From the NCBI RefSeq assembly GCF_031180885.1, contig NZ_JAPSLK010000015.1:62001-126000 (forward strand): a stretch of 64,000 nt of DNA. Direction: 5' to 3'. The notes under the pieces were generated by a model that was not told the DNA's origin, searched no databases, and saw only the letters and a list, made by a program, of their open reading frames with translations. The DNA comes from Saccharothrix sp. Lineage in GTDB: Bacteria > Actinomycetota > Actinomycetes > Mycobacteriales > Pseudonocardiaceae. A program made the translations under genes and the position numbers. This document shows positions 9,130 through 17,596 of this stretch, piece by piece (the first letter of the stretch is position 1; every line of letters begins with the position of its first letter).

Positions 9130-10317
9130 ATGCGACAGTCACGACAGGTCCGGTTCCTGGCCGGTGTCGGCGCGACGGCGATCGTCGCGGCGGCGAGTTC
9201 CCTGTTGGCGTCCCCCGCCCAGGCGGCGGAGGGCGAGATCCTCGCGGCCGACGCGGCCGAGAAGGTGCACGGCAGCTTCATCGTCAAGCTCAAGGACGGC
9301 TCCGCCGCGACCGCCGACAAGCTGGCGGGCCAGTACGGCGGCAAGGTCGACCGCGTGTTCCGCAACGCGCTCAACGGCTTCACCGTCAGCCTGCCCGAGT
9401 CCGCCGCCAAGCGCCTGGCCGCCAACCCGGCGGTCGAGTATGTCGAGCAGGACCAGGTGCTCCACCTCCAGGCGACCCAGACCAACCCGCCGTCGTGGGG
9501 CCTGGACCGGATCGACCAGCGCAACCTGCCGCTCGACTCGTCCTACAGCTACACCTCGACCGGGTCGGGCGTGAACGTCTACGTCATCGACACCGGCGTG
9601 CGGATCAGCCACTCCACGTTCGGCGGCCGGGCGCGCAACGGCTACGACGCGGTGGACAACGACAGCGTGGCCCAGGACGGCAACGGCCACGGCACCCACG
9701 TGGCGGGCACCATCGCGGGCAGCCAGTACGGCGTGGCGAAGGGCGCCACGATCTACGGCGTCCGCGTGCTGAACAACTCCGGCAGCGGCACCACCGCCGG
9801 CGTCGTCGCGGGCATCGACTGGGTGACCGCGAACCACGTCAAGCCGGCCGTGGCCAACATGAGCCTCGGCGGCGGCGCGTCCACCACCCTCGACAACGCG
9901 GTCCGCCGTTCGATCGCGGCCGGCGTCACCTACGCCATCGCGGCCGGCAACAGCAACGCCAACGCGTCGAACTACTCCCCGGCCCGCGTGGGCGAAGCCA
10001 TCACGGTCGGCGCGACCACCAGCAGCGACGCCCGTGCCAGCTACTCGAACTACGGCTCGATCCTGGACATCTTCGCCCCGGGCTCGTCCATCACGTCCGC
10101 CTGGCACACCGGTGACACCGCGACCAACACCATCTCCGGCACGTCCATGGCGACCCCGCACGTGGCCGGCGCGGCGGCGCGCTACCTCCAGAACAACCGC
10201 GCGGCGACCCCGGCCCAGGTGGCTTCCTACCTGGTCGGCCAGTCGACGCCGAGCAAGGTGACCAACCCGGGCACCGGCTCCCCGAACCGCCTCCTGTACT
10301 TGGCTCCCTCTGCCTGA
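9130..10317 (+). CDS. Secreted S8 (subtilisin/proteinase K-like) serine protease, copy 4
   Basis: A 395-residue preproprotein. The ATG at 9130 follows GAGAAGG and opens a signal peptide ([20 protein letters not shown] to PAQAAEG). The I9 propeptide ([20 protein letters not shown] to [10 protein letters not shown]) and a full proteinase K-like domain follow. GTSMATPHV carries the nucleophile Ser339, and oxyanion-hole Asn274 is intact in [16 protein letters not shown]. The mature part is nearly the same as copy 1, including the C-terminal [17 protein letters not shown], so copies 1 and 4 are probably the active enzymes. It has its own promoter region and a strong terminator. Confidence 0.96.
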   Translation: MRQSRQVRFLAGVGATAIVAAASSLLASPAQAAEGEILAADAAEKVHGSFIVKLKDGSAATADKLAGQYGGKVDRVFRNALNGFTVSLPESAAKRLAANPAVEYVEQDQVLHLQATQTNPPSWGLDRIDQRNLPLDSSYSYTSTGSGVNVYVIDTGVRISHSTFGGRARNGYDAVDNDSVAQDGNGHGTHVAGTIAGSQYGVAKGATIYGVRVLNNSGSGTTAGVVAGIDWVTANHVKPAVANMSLGGGASTTLDNAVRRSIAAGVTYAIAAGNSNANASNYSPARVGEAITVGATTSSDARASYSNYGSILDIFAPGSSITSAWHTGDTATNTISGTSMATPHVAGAAARYLQNNRAATPAQVASYLVGQSTPSKVTNPGTGSPNRLLYLAPSA

Positions 10318-10331
10318 TCACGCTTCCCACT

Positions 10332-10360
10332 GGGGCCGCCTCCACTCCGGGGGCGGCCCC
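10332..10360 (+). terminator. Hairpin terminator after S8 protease copy 4
   Basis: A perfect 9-bp stem GGGGCCGCC (10332-10340) with GGCGGCCCC (10352-10360) and an 11-nt loop, 14 nt after the stop. It lies between this gene and the convergent cyclophilin gene, so it can serve both strands. Confidence 0.75.
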
Positions 10361-10439
10361 TGCCGCACGTTGAAGCCAAAACAAGACCCAACGCAACCGC
10401 CCGCGCCGGTGGTGTGAGGGCTGTGCTCGGGTGTGCGGG

Positions 10440-11111
10440 TTACTTCTCCTTGAGTGACACGAACTTGAGCGGCAGCACTGGCCGGCCGTCGGTCTCCGAG
10501 TACCCGGTGCCGGGTACGACACCGCCGGCCGCCACCTTGTCGATCACGTCCATCCCCTTGGACACCCGCCCCAGCACCGGGAAATCCGGGTCGAAGTCGC
10601 TGTCCTTGTGCACGATGAAGAACTGGCTCCCGTTGGTCCCGGCCTCCTGCCGGTTGGCCATCGCGACGATCCCCCGGTCGTACCCACCGGTCTTCGCATC
10701 CGGGTCGTCGAACTGGTACCCGGCAGTGCCGCGCCCCGTGTCCGTGGCATCTCCGCACTGCAGCACCCACAAACCATCCACCGTCAGCCGGTGGCAGGAG
10801 GTGCCCTCGAAGAACTTCTCCTTCACCAGGTGCCGGAAGTTGTGGACCGAGCAGGGCGCGCTCGCCGCGTCGAACTCGAACTCCAGCTCGCCCTGACTGG
10901 TCTCGACCTCGATCACGACCGTGCCTTCGGTCTCCGCACGGGCCGACGGCGGGTCGACGTCCTTGGCGGGGCCGTCAGCGGGCTGGTCGTAGTCGCAGGT
11001 CACGGTCGGCACCACGGGGAGTGGCCCGGCCACCGGTTTGCCCGCCACCGCCGTCGTGCAACCGGCGATCAGCACCAGGGGGACCAACGGGAGCAGCAGG
11101 CGTCTGGCCAC
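10440..11111 (-). CDS. Lipoprotein peptidyl-prolyl cis-trans isomerase (cyclophilin type)
   Basis: A 223-residue predicted lipoprotein. Signal peptide MARRLLLPLVPLVLIAGC has a lipobox LIAGC with Cys18. After a Pro-rich linker comes a cyclophilin domain (about 65-220): GELEFEFDAASAPCSVHNF, FFEGTSCHRLTVDGLWVLQC, GIVAMANRQEAGTNGSQFFI and VLGRVSKGMDVIDKVA. The catalytic Arg of the FHR motif is kept in CHRL. It would catalyse proline isomerisation during folding of exported proteins outside the membrane, which fits the adjacent secreted proteases. The start codon is GTG. It is divergent from none of its neighbours: the next gene, on the same strand, ends 10 nt upstream of this start. Confidence 0.9.
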   Translation of the reverse strand: MARRLLLPLVPLVLIAGCTTAVAGKPVAGPLPVVPTVTCDYDQPADGPAKDVDPPSARAETEGTVVIEVETSQGELEFEFDAASAPCSVHNFRHLVKEKFFEGTSCHRLTVDGLWVLQCGDATDTGRGTAGYQFDDPDAKTGGYDRGIVAMANRQEAGTNGSQFFIVHKDSDFDPDFPVLGRVSKGMDVIDKVAAGGVVPGTGYSETDGRPVLPLKFVSLKEK

Positions 11112-11121
11112 AGCCCGGATC

Positions 11122-12366
11122 CTAGGCCGACCAGTTGCCCGAGATGAACATCGCGTACAGGAACCCGAAGACGAGCGTGTGCGTGAACAGCAAGCCGTAC
11201 ACCACCGGCCGGGCCGCGCGGCGGCGGTCGAACAGCACGGTCAACCCGACGTACACCACCACCAGCGGCAGGACGTAGCGGTGGACCGAGACCAGGTTGC
11301 TGTTCAGGCTCAGCATCACCACCGCCGCCAAGCCGAACAGCGCCAACGGCACGCCCTCGCCCCTCAGCTCGACCACCACGTACACCGACACCGCCAGCAC
11401 CACGGTCAGCGCGATCAGCGGCAGGACGTGGTCCACGAGGTGCACCGCGTGTATCGGGCCGTAGCGGACCGCGCGCGTGGCGGCGGCGATCTCCCGGCCC
11501 CACGTGGCGAAGATGTTCGGGTCGAACACCTGGTACGGCCACATCCGGTGGCCGGCGAAGTTCGCGAACGGGTTGCCCGCCGTCCGCCACAGGAACAGCC
11601 AGTACCCGCCCAGGCCGGTGAACGCCGCCGGGAACCACAGCAGGTGCCACGACCACACCCGCCGCCAGTCCCGCGACCGGAGGAACTCCAGCAGGCACAG
11701 CCCGACGAACAACGCCGCGGTGATGCGGCTCGCGGTCAGCGGCATCAGCAGGAGGCCCATCGGGACCCACTGCCGGCGCAACGCGAACAGGTAGGCCCAG
11801 AAAGCGATCGCGCAGAAGAGCGCCTCGCTGTACATGACGTGCAGGAAATACGCGGACGGTGCGCTCAGCAGCAGGGCGGGCGCGAGCCAGTGGAGGGCTT
11901 TGTCGGCGACGAAATGTCGAGTGATCCTCAGCAATGCGACCACGGCCGGCCACGAGGCGAGGACGTTGACCACGAGGCCCGCGCCGAGGATGCCGAGCTG
12001 GGCGAACGTTATCTTGTGGACCACCCAGGTGGCCATCGGGAACATCGGGTAGAACGCCGCCAGCCAGGGCTTGTTCCGCAGGTCGTAGCCGTTGGCGACG
12101 ATGTCGACGTAGTACAGGCCGTCGAAGCGGTACATGTGCGACAACGGCGTGGGGTCCGGGCTGATGTCCGGCGGGTACGCGTAGTTGAGGTGTTGGGAGC
12201 CCTGGAAGAGGTAGGCGATCACGCTCAGGACGACGTGCCACGCCACGACGGCGGTGAGCGCTTTGGTCCAGTCGTTCCACGGGATCGTTCTGCGCCTCGA
12301 CCGGGTGAACGGTCTTCGTAATCGGGTGGAATAAGAGGGTTGCTCCAATATCGGGGTTTGCGACAT
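11122..12366 (-). CDS. Polytopic membrane glycosyltransferase (mannosyltransferase-like, GT-C fold)
   Basis: A 414-residue membrane protein with about nine hydrophobic segments. The ATG at 12366 ([11 protein letters not shown]) is chosen because upstream codons overlap the aspS promoter region. The GT-C pattern is visible. The first TM helix is followed by an extracytoplasmic loop with [20 protein letters not shown], which holds the RFDGxYY motif of the PIG-V/mannosyltransferase-like family. [12 protein letters not shown] follows, then [18 protein letters not shown] text ([15 protein letters not shown]). It probably uses a polyprenyl-phosphate sugar to glycosylate a surface or secreted acceptor. 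The stop lies 10 nt before the cyclophilin start, so the two may share a transcript. Confidence 0.8.
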   Translation of the reverse strand: MSQTPILEQPSYSTRLRRPFTRSRRRTIPWNDWTKALTAVVAWHVVLSVIAYLFQGSQHLNYAYPPDISPDPTPLSHMYRFDGLYYVDIVANGYDLRNKPWLAAFYPMFPMATWVVHKITFAQLGILGAGLVVNVLASWPAVVALLRITRHFVADKALHWLAPALLLSAPSAYFLHVMYSEALFCAIAFWAYLFALRRQWVPMGLLLMPLTASRITAALFVGLCLLEFLRSRDWRRVWSWHLLWFPAAFTGLGGYWLFLWRTAGNPFANFAGHRMWPYQVFDPNIFATWGREIAAATRAVRYGPIHAVHLVDHVLPLIALTVVLAVSVYVVVELRGEGVPLALFGLAAVVMLSLNSNLVSVHRYVLPLVVVYVGLTVLFDRRRAARPVVYGLLFTHTLVFGFLYAMFISGNWSA

Positions 12367-12553
12367 GGTCAGGAGAATAGGCCGTCGCGATATTCCCGCC
12401 GAGGTGTGCGCGAGTGCATTCCCGGGTGATCGTCCGGGTGCCGGTCGGTCGGGCGGCCGGGCTGGGGAAACCTGGTGGCGTGCGGCGGGGGGCCGTTGGC
12501 TAGCCTTGACGACCAGTCGCCGTTCAGCTAGCACGAGGAGAGCAGTACCCGTG

Positions 12554-14326
12554 ATGCGCACGCACGAGGCCGGGACGCTCCGGGCCGAGCACGCCGGGCA
12601 GTCCGTCACCCTGACCGGGTGGGTCGCCCGCCGGCGCGATCACGGGGGCGTGATCTTCATCGACTTCCGCGACGCTTCCGGGGTCGCCCAGGTGGTGTTC
12701 CGCGAGGGCGAGATGGCCGAGCGTGCCCACAAACTGCGCTCGGAGTTCGTCATCAAGGTCGTCGGCGACGTCACCCGCCGCCCCGAGGGCAGCGAGAACC
12801 CCGACCTGCCCACCGGTGACATCGAGGTCTACGCCACCGAGCTGGAGGTCCTCAACGAGGCCGCCCCGCTGCCGTTCCAGCTCGACGAGCACCTGGAGGT
12901 CGGCGAGGAGGCCCGGCTCAAGCACCGCTACCTCGACCTGCGCCGCTCCGGCCCGGCCAAGGCGATGCGGCTGCGCAGCGAGGCCAACCGGATCGCCCGC
13001 GAGGTGCTGCACGCGGAGAAGTTCGTCGAGGTCGAGACGCCGACGCTGACCCGCTCCACGCCCGAGGGCGCGCGCGACTTCCTGGTGCCCGCCCGGCTGC
13101 GGCCCGGCTCCTGGTACGCGCTGCCGCAGTCGCCGCAGCTGTTCAAGCAGCTGCTGATGGTCGGCGGCCTGGAGCGGTACTACCAGATCGCCCGCTGCTA
13201 CCGCGACGAGGACTTCCGCGCCGACCGGCAGCCGGAGTTCACCCAGCTCGACATCGAGATGAGCTTCGTCGAGCAGGACGACGTCATCGAGCTGGGCGAG
13301 AAGATCATCACCGCGCTGTGGAAGGGCATCGCGGGCCAGGACATCCCGCGCCCGTTCCGCCGCATCTCCTACGCCGAGGCGATGGCCAAGTACGGCTCGG
13401 ACAAGCCGGACCTGCGCTTCGACCTCGAACTGACCGAGCTGACCGAGTACTTCAAGGACACCCCGTTCCGCGTCTTCCAGGCGCCGTACGTGGGCGCGGT
13501 CGTCATGCCCGGCGGCGCCTCCCAGCCGCGCCGGACGCTGGACGCCTGGCAGGAGTGGGCCAAGCAGCGCGGCGCGAAGGGACTGGCCTACGTGCTGGTC
13601 CAGGAGGACGGCACGCTGGGCGGCCCGGTCGCCAAGAACCTGTCCGACGCCGAGCGCGACGGGCTGGCCAAGGCGGTCGGCGCGAACCCCGGCGACTGCG
13701 TGTTCTTCGGCGCGGGCGACCCGGACGGCGCGCGGGCCCTGCTCGGCGCGGCCCGGGTGGAGATCGCGCACCGGATCGGCGCGATCGAGGAGGGCTCCTG
13801 GTCCTTCGTGTGGGTCGTGGACTTCCCGATGTTCGAGGCGACCGACAAGCTGGCCGAGGGCGACGTGGCGGTGGGCGGCGGCAAGTGGACCGCGCTGCAC
13901 CACGCGTTCACCTCGCCCACCCCGGAGTGGATCGACCGCTTCGAGGAGGACCCGGGCAACGCCAAGGCCTACGCCTACGACATCGTCTGCAACGGCAACG
14001 AGATCGGCGGCGGCTCGATCCGCATCCACCGCGCGGACGTGCAGCAGCGGGCGTTCAACGTGATGGGCATCGGGCCGGAGGAGGCGCAGGAGAAGTTCGG
14101 CTTCCTGCTCGACGCCTTCAAGTACGGCGCCCCGCCGCACGGCGGCATCGCGTTCGGCTGGGACCGCATCGCCATGCTGCTCGCGGGCGCGGACTCCATC
14201 CGCGAGGTCATCGCGTTCCCGAAGAGCGGCGGCGGCTACGACCCGCTGACCGCGGCCCCGGCGCCGATCACCGCGCAGCAGCGCAAGGAAGCCGGCGTCG
14301 ACGCGAAGCCCCAGCAGAAGCAGTAG
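12554..14326 (+). CDS. aspS: Aspartyl-tRNA synthetase
   Basis: A 590-residue class II synthetase that charges tRNA with Asp; the bacterial-type length suggests it may be non-discriminating (tRNA-Asp/Asn) if Asn is made by GatCAB. The OB-fold anticodon domain begins [20 protein letters not shown]. Class II motif 2 is FRDASG-independent: [20 protein letters not shown] with the ATP-binding Arg, and motif 3 is [16 protein letters not shown]. The bacterial GAD insertion spans about 290-420. GTG at 12551 is an alternative start and is better spaced from GAGGAG (12535-12540). A TAGCCT sequence at 12501-12506 is a possible -10. It is divergent from the GT-C gene. Confidence 0.97.
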   Translation: MRTHEAGTLRAEHAGQSVTLTGWVARRRDHGGVIFIDFRDASGVAQVVFREGEMAERAHKLRSEFVIKVVGDVTRRPEGSENPDLPTGDIEVYATELEVLNEAAPLPFQLDEHLEVGEEARLKHRYLDLRRSGPAKAMRLRSEANRIAREVLHAEKFVEVETPTLTRSTPEGARDFLVPARLRPGSWYALPQSPQLFKQLLMVGGLERYYQIARCYRDEDFRADRQPEFTQLDIEMSFVEQDDVIELGEKIITALWKGIAGQDIPRPFRRISYAEAMAKYGSDKPDLRFDLELTELTEYFKDTPFRVFQAPYVGAVVMPGGASQPRRTLDAWQEWAKQRGAKGLAYVLVQEDGTLGGPVAKNLSDAERDGLAKAVGANPGDCVFFGAGDPDGARALLGAARVEIAHRIGAIEEGSWSFVWVVDFPMFEATDKLAEGDVAVGGGKWTALHHAFTSPTPEWIDRFEEDPGNAKAYAYDIVCNGNEIGGGSIRIHRADVQQRAFNVMGIGPEEAQEKFGFLLDAFKYGAPPHGGIAFGWDRIAMLLAGADSIREVIAFPKSGGGYDPLTAAPAPITAQQRKEAGVDAKPQQKQ

Positions 14327-14394
14327 CCCGGCAGGGGCAGTAGGCCCAGCAGAAGCGGAAGCAGTAGCGGAACGGATCGGGCACAGTAGTGGCC

Positions 14395-15336
14395 ATGTTG
14401 CACCTGCGTGCCGTGTGCCCGGTCGAGCACACCGACCAGGTCCTGGCCGCGCTCAAGGAACACCCCGGCGTCACGCACGTCGTGCTGTTCCGGGGCGCGG
14501 CCATCGACCCGGCCGGTGACGTCGTCGAGGCGGACGTCGCCCGGGAGGCCACCGACGAGGTGGTCGCCGCGCTGTGCGGGCTGGGCATCGACCACACCGG
14601 CGGCGTGACGCTGGAGCAGATCGACACCGCCCTGTCCGACGCGGCGGACCGGGCCGAGGAGGCCGCGCCCGGCGAGGCGGCGGACGCGGTGGTGTGGGAG
14701 GAACTGCTCTCCCGCACCGGCGAGGAGTCCCGGCTCAACGCCACCTTCCAGTCGTTCCTGACCATCGCGTGCCTGCTCGCGGCGGTCGGCGTGGTGACGA
14801 ACTCGCCGGTCACCATCGTCGGGGCGATGGTCGTCGGACCCGAGTTCGGGCCGCTCGCCGCGATCGCGGTCGGGCTGGTGCTGCGGCGCTGGGACCTGGT
14901 GCGCCGGGCGTCGGCGGCGCTGGCGATCGGCTTCCCGCTGGCGATGGTGGCGACCTTCGCGGCGGCCGTCGTCGGCTCCTACGGCGGGCTGTTCGACCGG
15001 GACATGGTGCTGGCCGCCCACCAGGTGGACTTCGTGTTCCAGGTCGGCCCGTTCTCGCTGATCGTGGCCCTGCTGGCGGGCGCGGCGGGGATGCTGTCCA
15101 TGACGTCGGCGAAGTCGGCCGCGCTGGTCGGGGTGTTCATCTCGGTGACCACCGTGCCCGCCGCCGGGTACGCGGCGATCGCCGCCGTGCTGGGCGAGTG
15201 GGCGATCTGCGGGTACTCGGTGCTGCAACTGGCGGTCAACCTGGTGGGCATCGTGGCCGCCGCGTCGGTGGTCCTGGCGTTGCGCAGGCGGCGCGACCGG
15301 ACGGTCGCCCCCGGCCGGCCGCTGTCCAACGGGTAG
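14395..15336 (+). CDS. DUF389 family membrane protein
   Basis: A 313-residue protein with an N-terminal cytoplasmic ferredoxin-like region (MLHLRAVCPVEHTDQVLAAL, two related beta-alpha-beta halves to about residue 75). A hydrophobic DUF389 domain with about six TM segments follows. The family signature is clear in SRLNATFQSFLTIACLLAAV and SPVTIVGAMVVGPEFGPLAA, where the MVVGPEFGP turn is typical. Function of the family is unknown. GTG at 14389 is an alternative start two codons upstream. It follows aspS by 68 nt and could be read through from it. Confidence 0.85.
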   Translation: MLHLRAVCPVEHTDQVLAALKEHPGVTHVVLFRGAAIDPAGDVVEADVAREATDEVVAALCGLGIDHTGGVTLEQIDTALSDAADRAEEAAPGEAADAVVWEELLSRTGEESRLNATFQSFLTIACLLAAVGVVTNSPVTIVGAMVVGPEFGPLAAIAVGLVLRRWDLVRRASAALAIGFPLAMVATFAAAVVGSYGGLFDRDMVLAAHQVDFVFQVGPFSLIVALLAGAAGMLSMTSAKSAALVGVFISVTTVPAAGYAAIAAVLGEWAICGYSVLQLAVNLVGIVAAASVVLALRRRRDRTVAPGRPLSNG

Positions 15337-15466
15337 GCGGTCGTTCCACCAGTTGGTCGGTTCCGTTATCGACAAGTGGTGGCTCAACCATGCATATGAG
15401 CACTACCGTCACGGTGCCCGGACGGGTTCTGTCAGGTCGGTGGCCACCGGGGTAGGGTCGGAGGGG

Positions 15467-16666
15467 ATGAGCGTGGAGATCACCGCCGGCCCAGCGGACA
15501 TCGACGACGCCGACCACTCCGACCTGCTCGCGGCGGTGGCCGCCGCCGAGTCCGTGCTCAGCGGGCGGTTCGGAGCGCAGGTCAGACTGGCCGACCCCGA
15601 ACGCCTCGGGGGCGCGGGCCGGTCCGTCGTCGTGCGGGTCCGGGTCGCGTCGACCCCGTTCTCCCTGCCGCGCACGCTCGTGGTCAAGCGCTACCCGTCG
15701 GCGGTGGCCGACCGGGACCCGTTCGCGCACGAGGCCGTCAGCCACAAGCTGTTGACGGCGCTGCCCGGCGAGGACCGGTTGACGCCGGAACTGGTCGCCC
15801 AGGACTCCGCCGAGCGGCTGGTGGTCCTGGAGGACCTGGGCAAGGCGCCCCGGCTGGCCGAGAAGCTGCTGGGCTCCGACGCGCGGGCGGCGGAGCGGGG
15901 CCTGCTGTCGTGGGCGCACGCGATGGGCCGCCTGCACGCCACGACGGCGGGTCGGGACGCGGACTTCGACGCCCTGATGCGGCGGCAGGGCAGCCAGTGC
16001 TGCGCCGACCCCATCGCGGTGGACGTGCACGCGGCGCTGGCCGGGTTACCGACGTTGCTCGCGGAGGCCTGGCAGGTCGACACGCCCGGCCCCGTGCTCG
16101 AGTTCGCCGAGCAGGCGGTGCGCGCATTCGTGACGTCCCGGCGGCGGGCGTTCTCGCCGTCGACGTCCTGTCCGGACAACCACCTGGTGACCAGCAAGGG
16201 CGTGCGGTTCCTCGACTTCGAGGGCGGGTGCGTCCGGGACATCGTGTTCGACGCGGCGTGCCTGCGGGTGCCGTTCCCGTCGTGCTGGTGCCCGTACGGG
16301 CTGCCGGCGGGGATGTCGGAGGCGATGGTCGCGGCGTGGCGGGCCGAGGTCAGCGGCGTGTGGCCGGACCTGGACGACGACGCGGTGTTCCTGCCGAAGC
16401 TGCTGGAAGCGCAATTGCTGTGGGTGTGGCTGGCGACGTGGCGCGGGTTGCCGCGGTTGGACCTGGCCCTGCCTTCCGGGCACCGGCCGTTGGATTCGCC
16501 GCCGCGCAGCACGGTGCTGGCTTCGCGGTGGGTGCGGTTGCGGGCGGACGCGCTGGCGGCGGGGGCGAAGCCGGTGGCGGCCCATGCCGAGGCAGTCGTC
16601 GACGCTCTCGTTTCCCGTTATGGTTCCGAGTCGGTCGAGCTTCCCCTTTATCCCGCTTTTCGGTAG
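15467..16666 (+). CDS. Aminoglycoside phosphotransferase-fold protein with missing catalytic Asp (predicted pseudokinase)
   Basis: A 399-residue cytoplasmic protein. The kinase-like N-lobe has RTLVVKRYPS (Lys in the strand that binds ATP) and a helix with FAHEAVSHKLL. The hinge is RLVVLEDLG. The catalytic loop reads FSPSTSCPDNHLV and the metal-binding segment VRFLDFEGG. In APH-like proteins the loop carries an Asp about five residues before the PDN; here that position is Thr, while the Asn and the later DFEGG are kept. Loss of phosphotransfer is therefore likely, but an alternative base cannot be excluded. A TAGGGT box at 15453-15458 and GGAGGGG precede the ATG. No substrate can be assigned. 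Confidence 0.65.
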   Translation: MSVEITAGPADIDDADHSDLLAAVAAAESVLSGRFGAQVRLADPERLGGAGRSVVVRVRVASTPFSLPRTLVVKRYPSAVADRDPFAHEAVSHKLLTALPGEDRLTPELVAQDSAERLVVLEDLGKAPRLAEKLLGSDARAAERGLLSWAHAMGRLHATTAGRDADFDALMRRQGSQCCADPIAVDVHAALAGLPTLLAEAWQVDTPGPVLEFAEQAVRAFVTSRRRAFSPSTSCPDNHLVTSKGVRFLDFEGGCVRDIVFDAACLRVPFPSCWCPYGLPAGMSEAMVAAWRAEVSGVWPDLDDDAVFLPKLLEAQLLWVWLATWRGLPRLDLALPSGHRPLDSPPRSTVLASRWVRLRADALAAGAKPVAAHAEAVVDALVSRYGSESVELPLYPAFR

Positions 16667-16786
16667 GCGTTTCGCTGAAACGCTCAAATAGCGCGGAAAG
16701 TGCGGCTCGCTGTGCGCTACCGGGGCTTCTGGAAGCGTTCTGCCCGCTGTTCCTCGGTGGACACGTCGCTGCGGGATGGTCGTCCG

Positions 16787-17596
16787 GTGGCCGATGTGGT
16801 GCGAAGCCTGGTGGTCCTGGGTGACTCGACTACCGTCGGGGTCGGCGACCCCGTTCGGGGTGGGTGGCGGGGTGTGGGTCCGCTGCTCGCGGCGTCCTTC
16901 CCGGAGGCGCGGTACCTCAACCCCTCGTTCCAGGGGGCGCGGGTGGCGTCGGTCCGGTTCGAGCAGTTGCCGCAGGCGCTCCGGGCGCGGCCGGACGCGG
17001 CGGTCGTGCTGGTCGGGATGAACGACACGCTCCGGTCGGACTTCAACCCCGTGCAGCTGCACGAGGACCTCGACGCGATCGTGGGGGAGCTGACGCGGGC
17101 CGGGGCGCGGGTGGTGACGGCCCGGTTCCACGACCACAGCCGGGTGTTCCGGCTGCCGGGGCCGTTGCGGCGGGCGTTGTCGGCGCGGGTCGCGGAGTTG
17201 AACGAGGTGATCGACGCCGTGGTGCGCCGGCACGGGGCCGGGTGCGTGGACCTGAACCTCGTGGAGGGCGCGTACTCGGTGGAGACCTGGGCGGTCGACC
17301 GGCTGCACCCCTCGGAGCTGGGGCACCGGAAGCTGGCCAGGGCGTTCGCGGAGCGGCTGGCGGAGCAGGGGTGCGAGGTGGTCCGGCCGGTGAGCCTGGT
17401 GTGCACGGGCGGGTTGAAGATCACGCCGTTGCACCACGCCGCCTGGTTGGTGTTCAAGGGGATCCCGTGGCTGTGGCGGCGGGGCAGGGACTTCCTGCCG
17501 TTCGCGGCCCAGATCGTCTACCGGTCCTGGGTGGGCACGGACCAGGCGGTGGCCGAGGCGCACCGCCCGGTCGAGGCCTACCGGCGGCCTAGCTGA
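16787..17596 (+). CDS. SGNH/GDSL-family hydrolase
   Basis: A 269-residue esterase-like protein without an obvious signal peptide. Block I is VVLGDSTTVG with nucleophile Ser14. Block III is VVLVGMNDTLRSDF (Gly and Asn for the oxyanion hole). Block V is VDRLHPSELGH with Asp171 and His174. The C-terminal 65 residues (from about CTGGLKITPLHHAAWLVFKG) are an extension with an amphipathic or hydrophobic stretch. Substrates in this family are esters or acetylated sugars; none can be fixed here. The GTG start is placed just before the first beta strand; a nearby GTG nine nt later is also possible. The 3' end overlaps the convergent YkcB-like gene by 8 nt. Confidence 0.8.
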   Translation: MADVVRSLVVLGDSTTVGVGDPVRGGWRGVGPLLAASFPEARYLNPSFQGARVASVRFEQLPQALRARPDAAVVLVGMNDTLRSDFNPVQLHEDLDAIVGELTRAGARVVTARFHDHSRVFRLPGPLRRALSARVAELNEVIDAVVRRHGAGCVDLNLVEGAYSVETWAVDRLHPSELGHRKLARAFAERLAEQGCEVVRPVSLVCTGGLKITPLHHAAWLVFKGIPWLWRRGRDFLPFAAQIVYRSWVGTDQAVAEAHRPVEAYRRPS

